In this document: piece by piece, positions 35,856 to 49,107 of the stretch
How the letters are laid out: each line of letters opens with the position of its first letter
Numbering within the stretch: position 1 is the stretch's first letter
Assembly (NCBI GenBank): GCA_028023455.1
Contig: JAQFVV010012446.1
Span: 6,017,501-6,081,500 of the forward strand
Direction of reading: 5' to 3'
Source of the DNA: Epiperipatus broadwayi
Taxonomy: Eukaryota; Onychophora; Udeonychophora; Euonychophora; Peripatidae
Length of the DNA: 64,000 nucleotides
Program-made: the position numbers and the translations under genes
Notes under the pieces: generated by a model
Database searches by the model: none
The model's input: only the letters and a program-made list of their open reading frames with translations
Told to the model about the DNA's origin: nothing

Positions 35856-37287
35856 GGTTGTTTTACAATAGCGTGTTGAAACCGCCGGAGGGTGTTATTT
35901 CTATGCTAGCATACAGAAATATGCTGTTTAGGTAGCCTCCATCACTATTGAACGTTCTATTTCTAACTTATAAGCCTAGAAATAGTCCGTTGATACAGGG
36001 GAGGGTACCGGCTGCTGTTTATTTCTATGCTAATGCACAGAAATGTGACATTTAGCCAATCTGCCGCAGAAGCTATCGTGTCAGCTTACAGCTCAGATTC
36101 GGGCTAAGCATTTCGGATGTGCAATCACATTTCACTTTTGTTTACAGTATTGTCTGAGGGTGGCTGGAATTACGATTGTTGAAACTATTTTAATATTTAT
36201 TAAGACCATCTCCCCCTCTATCGCATGTTTTAGGAAGGTCTACTAACAATTATCAGCAGTCTCATGCTTCCCTAGCCCCCATTTCCTGCTGAAAAAATGG
36301 GCCAAGTGTAGTTAAAAGCACGATTTCGATCAAATCACGCTCTAAGTCACGTTTCGTGCAACCACAACTGTGAGCTGATTAATCTAATAGCTGAAATAGG
36401 ACAACTTGTCTCCGAATGTCAAAGAAAGAACAAGGATTCTTCTCTGAGTACTGGAACCGGCTTATCAAACAAAGCAGCTTGAAGCTGCATGCCTGCTGTT
36501 TTTTTGTTGCCTGAAGAGCCCAAAAAGTTGCTTTTAATTGCCGTATAGATTGATGTTTTTTGGGGGGAATTACCGTCAAAACTTGGTCAATCTTCGAGTT
36601 GTTGGTGTTCCGTTCTGTTAGCAATTGGAAACACCCTTCCCCCCCTCTCCCAAAGTTGAAATTTGGCTTGTAAATGTTACAGTTAAACGGACAATAGATT
36701 TATTTATAATTTATCAAAATAAAACAAAACAAACCGAAAAAAAAAAGAAGTAGTTGAATTGGCTGATTTTTTGTTTGTCGTACAATACCGAACCGAAAAT
36801 AGAAAGGGTTTAATGAGAAGAATCAAAACAAACAAAAAATCGGTTACCTACTTATTAAAAATCATTTTTAATCGATGTTTTTTTTTTTTGTTTGGGGTAG
36901 CCAAAATAAATTTGATAGCCGCCATACTTTTATTTTAAATGTGATAAACAAAAACAAAAAAATACGTAGATGGAAAAAAAAAAAAAAACCGTCCCCTTTG
37001 AAAATATAAATAATGAAAAGAATCAAAAGCAAAAAAAATTAAGTACTTTATTTGTAAATTCATTTATTTGTAAATTTTTTTATGCATTTGTTTATTTATT
37101 TTTTTTTGGTCGTGTTTAAAAAAAAATTTGATTTGATATTACTTTTATAAATGTGATAAACAAAAAAAAAAAAAACCAAAGCCAACAAAAAAAAAAAAGA
37201 AACCTGGCCCCGGCAACATTATATTTATCTTTGTTTACAAACCAAGCCCGCCCTCTGGTGGTTTCAACACGCTATTGTAAAACAACC
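35856..37287. mobile_element. Non-autonomous terminal-inverted-repeat DNA transposon, 1432 bp
   Basis: Perfect 8-bp target duplication ATAATTTT (35848-35855 and 37288-37295). The terminal inverted repeats are at least 38 bp long (ggttgttttacaatagcg and tgttgaaaccgccggaggg at the left; the mirror at the right has two changes). The interior is less AT-rich than its surroundings in 35.9-36.6 kb, with two copies of a block like tttctatgctagcatacaga. An A-rich stretch of aaac/aaaac type follows from 36.7 to 37.2 kb. The ends do not start with the CAG/TAG usual for hAT. Merlin or another superfamily with 8-bp duplications is possible. Confidence 0.8.
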
Positions 37288-38351
37288 ATAATTTTATATT
37301 CAAAATTATTATTTAACCCTTAACTGTTACTCCAGTTTATATATTTTAAATATCTACAAAAAAATTTATGTTCATTCTAGTTTTCATTTCAACTTTATAT
37401 ACACACTACTATATTGTTATATGTCATTAAACATATAACTCAATATATGCCTGAACTTATTAGTATTTGAATTTTTTTTTTAATTAATTATATTCTAAAA
37501 ATTGGTTTTTTAATGCATTAAATGAAAGTGTTATTTATAAAATATTTTTTATATAATTTTAACTTTTTAGGGTTCACACATTTTTTGTAAATATTCGTAG
37601 TCAAATTTTAAAATGAAAAATAAAAACAATATCATAGTCTAAGGAAGGTTTGTAAGAAAATTCATATTAAAAGTTTATTCTAATATTTTGTTTATGAAGG
37701 AAGTATTTTTTAAAAAGGAATTTTTGCAGTCGAAGAGAAATTAAAATTTTTTTATTTTAATTGTTCATAAAAGCTTTTTAGTGTAAACTTTTTTAATATA
37801 TATATATCGCCCTCTCGTATGCATCACTTAAAATTTATTGAACTGATGAAATTTAGCCCACCAATGCCATTGGACTGGACAACTCTGACATATTTCATTG
37901 TCTGCCATATTGCATTGTCATTGATTTTCAGCATGGTATAAAATTTGAAATCTATTGATAGAAGTAGGTTAAAAATCACTTAGGCTGGTTGTATGGAGTA
38001 TCTGTTTACGATACACTATTTATAAGCTAGAGATAGTTTCTTCTGTAAGGATATTGTTGAGTTCATATTAAATCCAATATAGTTCATAGATGCCTGAAAG
38101 TAGAAATTATCCTTCACCTGGGGTTGTCCTGATGTTAGTAAGGATGGATAGTACTGAATATACAAGAAAAAAAATCACTTAGAAAATTTAACCTAAACAA
38201 ATATAGTTTTTAATTTAAATAAAACCATTTAATAAAGTTCATTCTACTCAAGATATTATTATTAGTCAGGAAAGAATAAGTAAAGATAAAAAATACATCA
38301 GGTTTATGGTTTCAATTTTTAAAAAAACATGATTTATATGTGTGTGTGAGA

Positions 38352-38412
38352 TGATCTCTAGCAACTGGTGAGTGCTGATTCAATACGAAATACAGTATTG
38401 GATATCATTTAT
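38352..38412 (+). ncRNA. Hammerhead-like motif, mutated core (HHR family 2)
   Basis: Aligns over about 60 bases with the 49.1-kb copy: gcaactggtgagtgctgatt (38361-38380), then GAAA at 38387-38390. The core is CUGGUGA (one change) at 38365-38371, stem II GUGCUG(AUU)CAAUAC has one mismatch, and the cleavage dinucleotide is not conserved. Confidence 0.45.
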
Positions 38413-39496
38413 CTTTTCCACGTGTATTGGTTATATAAGATAGAGTGGATAGCTGAAGGGATCTTGAAAGTCTGTGTTCAAATTCTCTACATTACATTCA
38501 AACTCGAAATATGAATTATGCTTGTATTTTGAAAGCATGATTTTGTAAATTACACATTTTTTTAAAAAAAATTTTGTTATGGCAAAAATAAACGAATGGA
38601 TTTTATTTTCAAATAATACTTTTTATGAAGCAAATATTGTTAATATGCAAATTTACTTATTAATAAATTGGTTACTAATTAGAAAAAAAATGAATTATTG
38701 TTCTTATTTTGTGGATGCATGTCTCCCATTTAAATTTTTCATTTCAACTTAGAGGATGGCAGCCATTGATATGAATATATACATAATAATTGAATAAAAC
38801 AGTTTAGTAAAAAGAAAAAAACAGGTGAAAGAAATGCTATGATTTTGGTATAACAAATTATATTATACTATTGACAATTGTGAAGAGAAAAGAGTGGGAT
38901 TATTGAATCTCATGAATAACATCTATCACAGGTTTGTTTTTGACAGTGTAGTGATTTTGGGTCTTAACTTTAAGCAAGCCAACTTAAGACCATATAGTAA
39001 ATACTTGTTGAACAATTTAAAACAGATGGACTCAGTTAATTCGGTGAGCATTCTGTGCAAGATTTTTCAAATGCATAAAGTCATATTACCAATGACAGAC
39101 AAGTATTATTTAATTACAGTCATAGAAACTATAATATAAGAAATTGAAAAATCTTATGCTAATCAGCTCTGAATTAAATTAGAAATAAGATATGAAGAAA
39201 CAGAAGCTATTCAGTTAACCTTTTTTATTTAATTAACCTTTTTTATTTAGAAACATCAAAAATTGCCTATAACATGATATTTATAAAATTACTGAATTGT
39301 TTGACTTTGGAAAGGGAGGACACATGATTTATGGAAGATAACATAAACAACCGTTAATTAATTTTTTGATTGGTTAATCAATAATTTTCCTCAAATAAAA
39401 GTGGCACCCAATTATTTGTGATTTGGCTTTAACAAAAAAAAAGGCATATGAATTTATTACTTGGGAGTTCATAAGACGTTTGAATACCAGAACTGC

Positions 39497-39567
39497 AAAA
39501 GTCAGAATCAATCTTGGTACCTCCCAATCCTAAGTCGAACACTACCAACTATACCAAACAGTGCAGG
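39497..39567 (-). mobile_element. Possible tRNA-derived retroposon
   Basis: Minus strand: tttggtatagttggtagtgt looks like an A box, and ggtaccaagattgattct like a decayed B box at the right spacing. No target duplication or A tail could be assigned. Confidence 0.35.
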
Positions 39568-42500
39568 GAAGATTTAATAGGTAATATATGTATTTAAACA
39601 ATTCTCTTTTGCTTTTGTTTATATTATGAAATAGTATGCTGTTAGTAGTGTAAATGTGTTTTGTGATTTTTTTATTTCAAAATATAATGTAACAGTCATG
39701 TATAGGCGGTAAAACTAATCTTTGGAACCAAACAATGATCCCTAACTCACTTCTGTGTGTAACATTGATATAAACATTACTACAATACAAACTTGAGCCT
39801 CATTATCTAGGTTCCCATGACAATTTCCCCATGTCTACTGCATCTTATGTTAGCATATATTCTCTTTTTCTTATATCCTGCTGAGGTCAGGGAGATACAA
39901 GAGACACTTAAAACTAAAACCAATGCTAATTGTGGTAAACAAGAAACAAATGCAAGAGATTACACATATAAAAATTTATTAGTAACAATAAAAAAAAATG
40001 TTCATATGAGTAGAATTAATCCTAAGATTATATTGTGATTCTTACATGATACAAAAGTTAATTAGTGACTAAATAGCTTAATTATCATTAACTTACATAC
40101 AATAGAGGGACAATAGGCTTTATATGCCTTAATAATCTCTTCAGTGGATATTCAACAGTGGTTAGACAATTAATAGATAATCAAACAGAGTTAAGATAGG
40201 AGTATATACTTAACTATATTAAAATCACAATCATTAATAGATGACCCCTTAGAATTATGACTGACTACATACTTGCGACATCAAGCTTTAAAATACATTA
40301 AAAAACTGAATGTGGTGCTAAGTCATCAAAACAGTAGAGTATATCTGATGATGAAACAGATGGGGTATGGATGCCTTGGGGAGACCATACCTAAGAATTT
40401 CAGTGGATCCAGGAGATATATGTAACAGGAATGAACATCTATCTGCTCTATAACCAGTGATGAACTTATTACTATCAAGCAGGAAATTTATCTCTACTGA
40501 TAATATTAAGGATAACAGTAAAGATTATTCAAGAATGTAAATATAAGATACATCTGCCTTGGTGTGACCATATCCACAGTACTCAGCCAATCCATTTCCA
40601 CAAAGCAGAAATGGTCATCTGCTTGAGGAACAAAAATATGACTTAATTAAAATATATAAATAACCCAGCAACACAATTTATTTAAAGAAAACCTTAATTA
40701 CAAAAGCTTGAAAAAAAAATAAAAACAAGTATGAGTAACCACATTATACATTAGAATGAGTGGCCATGTATGACTTTATTTGGCTAAATTAAGGCCTAAT
40801 CAATTCATCCCGTATAAATACTTAAAAAACTACAATAAAAGATTCAAACAAACCCTGCTTAATAGAAGGTCCATCCTAAAAATCATATACATATTCCCCT
40901 TTTTATTGCCCAAACTGTTTGTTGAGTGAGTTAAAACTCTAAACTTTTGATTGGTCAATTACAGAATCAGCAGTAAAAATATATTCATTTTAGTTTCATT
41001 TGTAAAAAAGCAAATTAATAATTTGTCAGAATACGAAAGTGAACGAAATTTTTTCCAAAAATAACTTTCTATTTCTAATTATAAAAATATTTTATATCAG
41101 GAGAACCTAAAAAGAACATTTGTAACCTATTAAAAAATATTGTGTACATCATCACTTTTCTTTCTCAATTTATGTTCATGTAAAAGTAAATAATTTTTAT
41201 TAAAATCTTAACTATTTTTCTAAAATAATTTTATTTTCAGCATATTTTATCAAAATAATTTATAATATGTAAAAAGAATACTCTAAAACATTCGTTTTTA
41301 AAATCAAAACAAAGAAGTTGGAGCAATGAAAAATTATTGACAGGTGATTGGTATTCTTCAATATGAGAACCAACCAATCAGCATCTAGGAAAGCCTGCCT
41401 TTTTCCATTGCTGTAGCATCAAATTTAAATATTGATTTTTTACTTGTAAAATAATTCTAAAGAGGGCAACATCTTACGGTACTTTTAAGCTTTAAAATGA
41501 ATGTAAATTCATTATGATAATGTAAAAACAGCTAGTTTTAGAGCAAGTTAAAACCATGTTCAAGTTGACTCACGTCTTTCTTTAAAAGCATTAAAAAATA
41601 TAATATTCATATGATAGCCCAAGAGGCTGTGATTTAGATATGTAATTATAATGAAACACTTATGAGGCTAATGTAAATTAAATAATATATATATATTTAT
41701 TCCATCAAAAATATATATAAATTAACATTATTTTTAAGACTAATCCAACTTATTTTTTTATTTGCTTAAAAAAACTTAGTTTTCTAATCTCAATAATTGC
41801 AAAAGTAAGGTTTTAATTGAAAAGCATGACTGATTTTTTTTTTGAAAAAAAAACAACAACAAAATCTTTGAGTCAGATGAGGAAGAGGGGTTAAAATGCC
41901 TCTACACTTTTGATTAATTAGTTTTCTTTTAAGGGGAAAAGATGATTTTCAGAATTTAAGAAACAATATATTTACCAAATAACCTGTCATCTAATCACTT
42001 GAATACTAAACCTAGTGTGTGTGTGTATATATATATATATATGACTTAAGAATGATTGCATATAGCATATATAACCAATCATTCTTAACAAAGATAGGTT
42101 AATAAAACAATATTAAAGAAAAATATAACTCAAACAAAAATAAATAATTAAAAAAGGGAAACATTAAATGCATATAAATTGATTTTACCAGTATAGTATT
42201 GCAAAGATCTCACAACAAAAACATGACAAGATATGAATAGCGGCATATAGGTATGATGATGAGTAGCTTTCATGTTGCAATCCACATTTGTTTGATTCTG
42301 GATGGCACTTTTCTTAGATATTAATACTTAATTCTGGAAACATGCTGAATCTTTGGAATAGCATATGACTCGAGATGGCATAGTTGATTAAGTAGCTTAT
42401 TTCTTAAAATGATGGCACAGCAGGTCATAAGCTGAATTCATGATGACAGAAATATCCACAAAGGTATACTGGGCTGCAGACTTTAGATGAATGGCAGTTC

Positions 42501-43309
42501 ACCAATTTTATCAGGGTTTCAAACTTTCTCCCCTGTGATTGTGAAGGGGAATCCAGCACAAGCTTCTTCTCACAGGTTTACATTAGATAGACTTCTAGCA
42601 GCCAAATGATTGGTGAGCTTTTTAAAACTTGGTAGATGGAGATCTTGTTTTCAAGTTTGAAGAATTTTCATCAAAGAGACCCTGTTTTTCCATTTACCAA
42701 TTTAATTTGTTTCAACTATCTGTGCTTCACAAATTAAAATATTATTTACAAAGTATTTATATTATTTTTCAACAAAAGGCATTTGGATTAGTTTTAATTT
42801 TCATCAGCTTAATTATGATTTAATCTTTTAATTTATTTTTTTTAATTAGTAAAATTTGTCTAAATTCCAAATACCTTTTGTTTATTTGCATTGTTTGCAG
42901 TAATTAAGCATCAGTTAACACATTTTTACCACAAAGGTAAATGTTGTAAACATCATCCTTTAAAATACCCCGACAATTAATCTACTCTTTATTAATTAGT
43001 TTTAACAAAAAAACTACCAGTGCCTGGTAATTAACCTGCTTTTACAAATTTTATTAAAATCTAATGTTAAGGAATTTTAAATAGTGTAAATTTTAATTAG
43101 TTGTTTTTTTTTACCAGAATTCTCTAGAATCTATTATGCATTTGAACATTACTAATTATTTATCTAATATCAGCTAACTGTTTCAGACTTTTTTAACACA
43201 CATGTACATGTGCCTTTAGTAAATTTTTATGAGCCTTTACAAATTTTTAATAAAGTAAAATTTCCCTAGAACAAAGTTAAAATTATTTAGATACAAATTG
43301 GCATGAAGC

Positions 43310-43915
43310 ATATACTGTATATACAAATACCTTGGTCAGATTATTAATACAGATGGAAACATAAAAGATGAAATTAATCATAGATAAACACCAACGATCA
43401 AAATTTCAAACCCAATTAAAATTGTTTGGAGTGCTTTTGGTAGAAATAATATGCCTATGTGTTTGAAAAGGGAGGCTTTTAACAAATGTGTTTTACCAGT
43501 TCTTACTTATAGATTTGGGCCTTGGACCCTTAATAGAAGAGCAATACAGAGACTCCAGATTACTCAAAGAAGTTGGGAGAGATGCATGTTGGGAATAACA
43601 AGAAAATATCGAAAATGCAATGTATGGGTAAGAGAACAAACAGGTGTTACTGATCTCATTGAAAAAATTAAAAGATTGGAGTTGGGCTGGACATATTGCT
43701 AAAAGAGATGATAATAGACGGACAATTGAAATCTTAAACTAGATTCCAAGAGATTGTAAAAGACCCAGAAAGAGACCACATGTGAGATGGATGAATGAAA
43801 TAAGAAAGTGTGCAGGAGTGATGTGGAGAAGAGAAGCTAAAGATCGGAGATGGATTAAACTTGGAGAGACTTTCATCCTGCAGTGGATTGATAATGGTTA
43901 ATGATGATGATATAT
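43310..43915 (+). mobile_element. LINE family B fragment, best preserved copy
   Basis: The translation reads PVLTYRFGPWTLNRRAIQRL, QITQRSWERCMLGITRKYRK, VREQTGVTDLIEKIKRLELG and then [14 protein letters not shown]-like sequence. A frame change near 43690 and an in-frame stop near 43740 break it. The element is 5'-truncated near the box YLGQIIN (43325) and ends in ATGATGATG-type repeats at 43900-43912. Confidence 0.78.
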
Positions 43916-44752
43916 AGCTTTAATACAGTAATCTGCAAAGGTGTTTTTTTTGGGGGGGATCATGTATTACAGTTAGGCACTGTGGAAATATGGACCCCCT
44001 ACATACAATAAATACATGTATATAGCAAAGCTAGACTTTTGTTAAGATGATGTAATGTTTATAGTTAAGATTTTTACCACTTCTAATAAAATGTTGCTAA
44101 TCAGGAATAATATAGTAAATCTACAGTCATTTTTATTGGAAGAATTCAGTGTTTGATTGAAAATATGTTGCTGTTTTGAAAAATGTTGAATTCTATTATA
44201 CTAACTATAATAAGAATGATTCTGATTTGTAAGCTATTATCCTCATTTAATAATCTTTTCCTTACAATAGACAATGTTTCCTCCATATTAAAGCTTACCA
44301 TTATGTCAGTTCTATTCTCATGTTCTTGATTAAATCAAAAGAATGTCTTATATGATAAAGAACTAAGAATTTTAGGGGGAAAGTCTTGACAAATTTTAAT
44401 ATATGATGAATTTCTAGAATTAACAATATGTCTTGATGAAATATAGTTCTTATGTGTTTTAGATAGATCACAAAAATGTGTAATTTTTAGAATCAATAAA
44501 ATGTCTGCTATATGTTTTGAGTAGTGTGTGTAGCTCTTAACAATTCAGGCTTTGAGATGTTAGTTCATTATTGTTATCATAATATTGTATTCATTATAAG
44601 AATAGTATTACTGCCAAAAGGAAAAATGATGATAAATTCATCTAGTTGAGAATTTTAAAAGATAAAAAGACAGATGTATCTAATATAGTCAATCACATCT
44701 GTAGCAATAAATCTGTGTTCAATTGTGTTTCATTTACTATGAGATTTATACT

Positions 44753-44863
44753 GTAATGGGATGCGCTGGATTGTATTATTGATACCACCCTGTTGCATAA
44801 CATACAGCCGATCATTGGACATTGAATAACATATCAATAATACTATCCTGCTTGTCCCGTTAC
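44753..44863. mobile_element. 111-bp MITE
   Basis: Terminal inverted repeats of about 32 bp: gtaatgggatgcgctggatt at the left and the reverse complement of aatcctgc-like ctatcctgcttgtcccgtta at the right, continuing through gtattattgata. The target duplication is not clear. Confidence 0.6.
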
Positions 44864-44869
44864 AATATA

Positions 44870-45370
44870 TAAATATAAACACCTATAAATACAATTAATA
44901 TATATTTATTAATTCAACAAATATAAAATGTGTATTTACAATATATACACTGTTATACCTCTGCCTGCTACGATTGGTGAAATATAACCCCTAGTTGTCT
45001 GCAAATATAGGAAGGAGTTCAGGTGACCTTATAAATTTACCACCATTTCCAGCAGTACTGTGATAGTATGCCTCCTAAGTAGGTCTGGTGGCACTTCCAG
45101 CTGTATTCTGACAGCTTGCCTCATGTCTGATTTAGGTTTTAGCAGCTTACAGCCCTGCATGTAGACTTGCCTCACTGTGTTAGCCATATGGTGAACAGTC
45201 AGCATGCTGCCACTGCCTTTACTGCCAAATGTATTGACTGTTTATGGCTAGATCCCCGTCCATGATGAGAGCAACTAAATTCAATGAGCATCATCGTCTG
45301 TTGGATTATTTATTTGTGTATATATCAGTAATACAATTTTCATCTTCTTTCTCCTTTCTTAAATATTGAT
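44870..45370. other. Less AT-rich unrecognised segment
   Basis: 45000-45300 is richer in G and C than its surroundings. It has two imperfect copies of a block of about 80 bp (catttccagcagtactgtga...gcctc and cacttccagctgtattctga...gcctc at 45051 and 45092). It looks like part of an unidentified repeat. Confidence 0.35.
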
Positions 45371-45374
45371 TTCT

Positions 45375-45745
45375 GTATTTACATATCATACCATTTTCAA
45401 CCTTCTTATATACTTAACAATACTCTTTTTTACACCAAAACATTACTCTTGTCAAGCATTGGTGGCCTAGTGGTTAGCATAGCTGCCTTCCAAGCAGCTG
45501 GCCCGGGTTCATTTCCTGGTCAATGCTTTGACCTATAAAAAAACATGTCTGTCCTGCAGTCATCATCAGACCTACAATATTCAAATATGTAGTCATACAA
45601 TTAATACATATATATGAATTGTATGATTATATATTTGAACATTGTATCTCTGGTGATGACTGCAGGATAGTTGAAACTGTAGTGTTGGTGTAAAATATAG
45701 TATTGTTAAGTGTATAAGACGATTGAAAATGATATATTTACATTG
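45375..45745. mobile_element. Foldback element with hammerhead-like arms (HHR family 3), interrupted by a tRNA-derived retroposon
   Basis: The left part (45375-45450 plus 45548-45600) is the reverse complement of 45612-45745. Examples are gtcctgcagtcatcatcag (45551-45569) against ctggtgatgactgcaggat (45650-45668), and tatacttaacaatactc against a match near 45705. Each arm carries CUGAUGA or CUGGUGA followed by GACU...AGUU and, in the intact right arm, GAAAC (45673-45677). The left arm is split between stem II and GAAA by the retroposon at 45456-45545. Confidence 0.6.
45456..45545 (+). mobile_element. tRNA-Gly(UCC)-derived retroposon
   Basis: Same family as the 33.6-kb copy: gcattggtggcctagtggtt, the anticodon loop cttccaa, gggttcatttcctgg, then caatgc and an A-rich tail. 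The acceptor stem GCATTG/CAATGC pairs. It is inserted in the left arm of a foldback element. No clear target duplication is seen. Confidence 0.7.
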
Positions 45746-46124
45746 ATCTGTAGTGATGAATGCTCAGACCAATTAAGATAAGATGGAATCTAGATTAGTC
45801 CATTATTTAAAGGCAAAGTGAGATATAATAGATTGGAAAAAAGAATAGAACATTAAAAATTACTGATTCAATTCCCATATTAGCACTGTCACTGACCATT
45901 GTAAATGTACTTCATTCCTATTTCATCCTGTATGTTGTTAGTAAATATTGAATGTATTTGTAAAAAGCATAAAAAAAGTTTAACTTGGACTATTAATCAA
46001 AAGATTCCCAATTTTGACTAAAATAATTTTGCAATGGATGGGTGACTTAAAAAACCTAGTAAATTACATCTCTTTTGATCATGTATGACTTCTCAAGTAA
46101 AATGGATGTATATAATAAAGTACT

Positions 46125-46215
46125 TCAGTAATAGACTATAGCATCGCATCTAGGAAATTGAAGAATATATTGATTGGTTTCATAATCTGGCCATGGTATT
46201 TTTAAAATTTTATGG
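46125..46215 (-). mobile_element. Short LINE family C remnant
   Basis: Clear similarity to 1965-2060 and 47650-47740 (shared gaatatattgattgg and cataatctggccat-type blocks on the + strand). Only about 90 bp are recognisable. Confidence 0.5.
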
Positions 46216-47144
46216 AACATGTAAAATGAATGATTACTATGAGACTTTCTGAAAAAGTATATTACAATGAACTTAAGCATGGTTTTATAGGAAAGTTAGA
46301 CCATACCTGCATTATGATGATTATCTCAAAGATATTCTAAAAAAGTACAATGTCAACTCTCTTTATTGGAAAGATATAGTAAAGATAAAATGCATTGAAG
46401 AGCTACAATTAGACATGCCTTTAAAGTTGAATTAAATATTTCCACAGATTAGTATAATAAAAAAATAGAAATGAGATTATATCCACGTAAACAGAGATAA
46501 CTTTTAGTTTTTGATGTTGTTAAGAAACTATCAATTACCATTAATTGACAATCCCTGAGAGGAAACAAGTTTGCTCATTAACCTATAATAGTTCCTTTGT
46601 TAAAGTAAAAGGATATCAAAAGTTAATTATCTCTGTTTACAAGAACATAATCTCCTCATTTCTATTCTTTATTATGACTTTAAAATATTTCAAAAGAAAA
46701 GTTTTCTACTGAAGAAATTAAAAGACAATATTGTATAATAACAAATAAAGAGAAAAATGAACTAGCATATTCTATTTGTAAATATATTAGTGTTTCACAG
46801 ATTAGTTGTATTACCACCATCTCCAACACCTCACCTCTGCTACTACCTCCCCCACCCCCTTGTTCTCCCACTAGCACCACCACCATGATGACTATGATGA
46901 AATATTAAAGTGATTATTTCATTTGCAAGTTCTGAACATTTAAAACATTCAAGAATCATCAGAATAAAAATGCGGACTTGCTTATATGGATGGTACTCAA
47001 ATATAGATTTCAATAATGAATCTAAAACTAAAGATAATGGTCCTTGATTTAGACTTTTCTAGTTATTAATATTTTTTCTGAATGCCTTAAGGTGAGTAAA
47101 AGTCCATTTCACTTTAGTAATATGTCTATTATAGTTTAAGAAAC

Positions 47145-47235
47145 TTATTTATTGTTCTTGGCACTACTAAAATAATTGGATCAGATAATGGAACAAAATT
47201 AACAAGTTTAAAAACTTCTATTTGAATGTCAATAT
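47145..47235 (+). pseudogene. Small second integrase remnant
   Basis: The translation from 47160 reads GTTKIIGSDNGTKLTS, matching the SDNGTxFTS box of LTR-element integrases that is missing in the 51-kb copy. Only about 25 codons are recognisable. Confidence 0.45.
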
Positions 47236-47429
47236 TGAGTATTCATTTTTGATCATGAAAGTAATAATAAAAATAAATAGCCAATTGTGAATTAATATGG
47301 CCCATTTTCTAACCTACCACCCCCATCCAAAAAAAAATAACCACACGTAGAACATGCTGATCCATTTTAATGTTTGCTTTATTTTTTATCTTTTAGGCAG
47401 GAAACTTTTCTTTCTGAAATACTTTTATA

Positions 47430-47960
47430 GCTCCCTAATATAATCTATTCACTGTCATGTCTTCCCAATGGTAACAATTAACATCGCATTTCTTTAAAAT
47501 GTTTTTAATGTCAAAGTGATCTACCTCTCCCACGAAAACCATAATCAAGTTCAACATAAAATACTCTTTTAGAAAGTCTTGCATTGTTCATTTGTTTTAC
47601 ATATACAGTTCAACAAAGGTGTGGTTTTACAATCAAGGACTTGATAATATCACATTCAGCAAGTTGAAGAACATATTGATTGGTTTTATGATCTTGCCAT
47701 TATATTTTTAAAATTTTACGGAATATTCTTAAATGAAACTTTTCTGCTCCCTTTTTTTTTTGTGGTGATAGGTTGTCCAAGGTCCATATAGAGTTAATTT
47801 AGTCCTAGTAGTTATTTCCCTGTGATAAAGTACTCTATCTTTTAACTTGTTAAGAGCATCAGCTGCACATTGGACTCTGTATTGTATCTCATCATCTAAA
47901 TCCATATTTCTACTTATAAAACTGGTTCACCTTTAAGTTGGTAACCATCAAAGGTAAAAG
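47430..47960 (-). mobile_element. LINE family C fragment
   Basis: Colinear with the 1.8-2.4 kb copy over about 500 bp, including the minus-strand segments encoding HLRW-type, KLKDRVLYHREITT-like and YLGSL-like boxes. It contains stops and an unrelated T-rich insertion near 47750. Confidence 0.65.
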
Positions 47961-49107
47961 TTGTTGAGGATGATGCAAAAATAGAGGAACTAATAATAGC
48001 ACTAGTTTAATTGCAATGCTAGTGCATAATTCCTAATGGGCCCACAGATAAAACATCAGCTGAAGAATTCAAAATCCATCTTTTAACAAATCTGTCATTT
48101 AAGCCAATAAACATCACATGATCTGTCATTTATGATAGAATCAAGAAATTCAATATTACATATCAATCTATTACTGACACATTCAATATAAGGACTAAGA
48201 TTATTTTCCATATGTATAATATTATTAATTGGCTTCCTCCCATTATCACAGATATCTCATCACTCAAAATATTGATTTTTACACAAATATTTTGGGTATT
48301 TTTTCTCCGAATTAAAGTTTTAGTTATGTGTTCGTAATATATAATATTTATGTTCTCTACTCTTTTCATTTTTTTAAGACATTGTATTAATGATTTATAT
48401 TTAAATTATTGAAAAAGGCCATACATAAACAGTTGAAAAAAACCATAGATAAACGGTTGAAAAAAAATTGATATTTTATTTTTCATAATATTAATTCAGT
48501 AAAAAATACATACATTTTAACTAAAATAGTAGTTGTAACATTACTTTTTACTACAGCTGAAGAAAAAAATAAAAGTAAAAAAATTTAAATTGATTTTTAG
48601 AAAACAACTAGAAAATTAATTATTTTTTATTTAATTAAAACAAGCATAGGCAATTTAATAGTAGAGAGTTACTCTTAATCTACTAAAAATAGATTCTGGA
48701 AAAAATTGTAATCAATAGATTCATTTTTTAAAAAAGATAATTCTCTCTCTATGGAAAAACAATAATGTTAACATTAATTATATTGAAAAGTCCAATAGAT
48801 ATTCTGGAAATAAGAAAACACACTAAATGAATATGGGTTAGTATAAAAGGAGAGCAGAATATTTTAAGGAGTACTTTGACTAGGATAATTAACTACTGCA
48901 ATAGAATTTTCCAACCCAGCTACCATCTAGCCTGAAGAGTGAATTCATAGACCTAGAGGTTGTGTGTAGGTCATATTCAATCTTATTTTATGACCTGTAG
49001 GGTTTTATATCTTATGTAATTTATTCTATATAAATATATTAAATAACCTCAATATTACCACATATTCTTTTAAATTTATATACAGTATATAAAGATACAA
49101 TAAAAGA

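Larger units (their letters stand above)
37300..43300. other. Intergenic AT-rich DNA
   Basis: It contains the degenerate hammerhead motif at 38.4 kb and a possible tRNA-derived copy at 39.5 kb. A GT/TA microsatellite lies at 42016-42042. The open frames at 38894-39139, 39817-40038 and 42629-42823 show no family resemblance. Confidence 0.4.

Noticed and set aside
36379-36624. 81-codon minus-strand frame
   Set aside because: Lies inside the 1.43-kb transposon, shows no transposase motif, and is probably chance.
40335-40375. CTGATGATGAAAC resembling a hammerhead
   Set aside because: There is no room for stem II between the core and GAAA, and no flanking complementarity.
46780-46890. Minus-strand open frame rich in glycine and valine
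   Set aside because: It comes from a low-complexity CCACCACC-type tract and has no conserved features.
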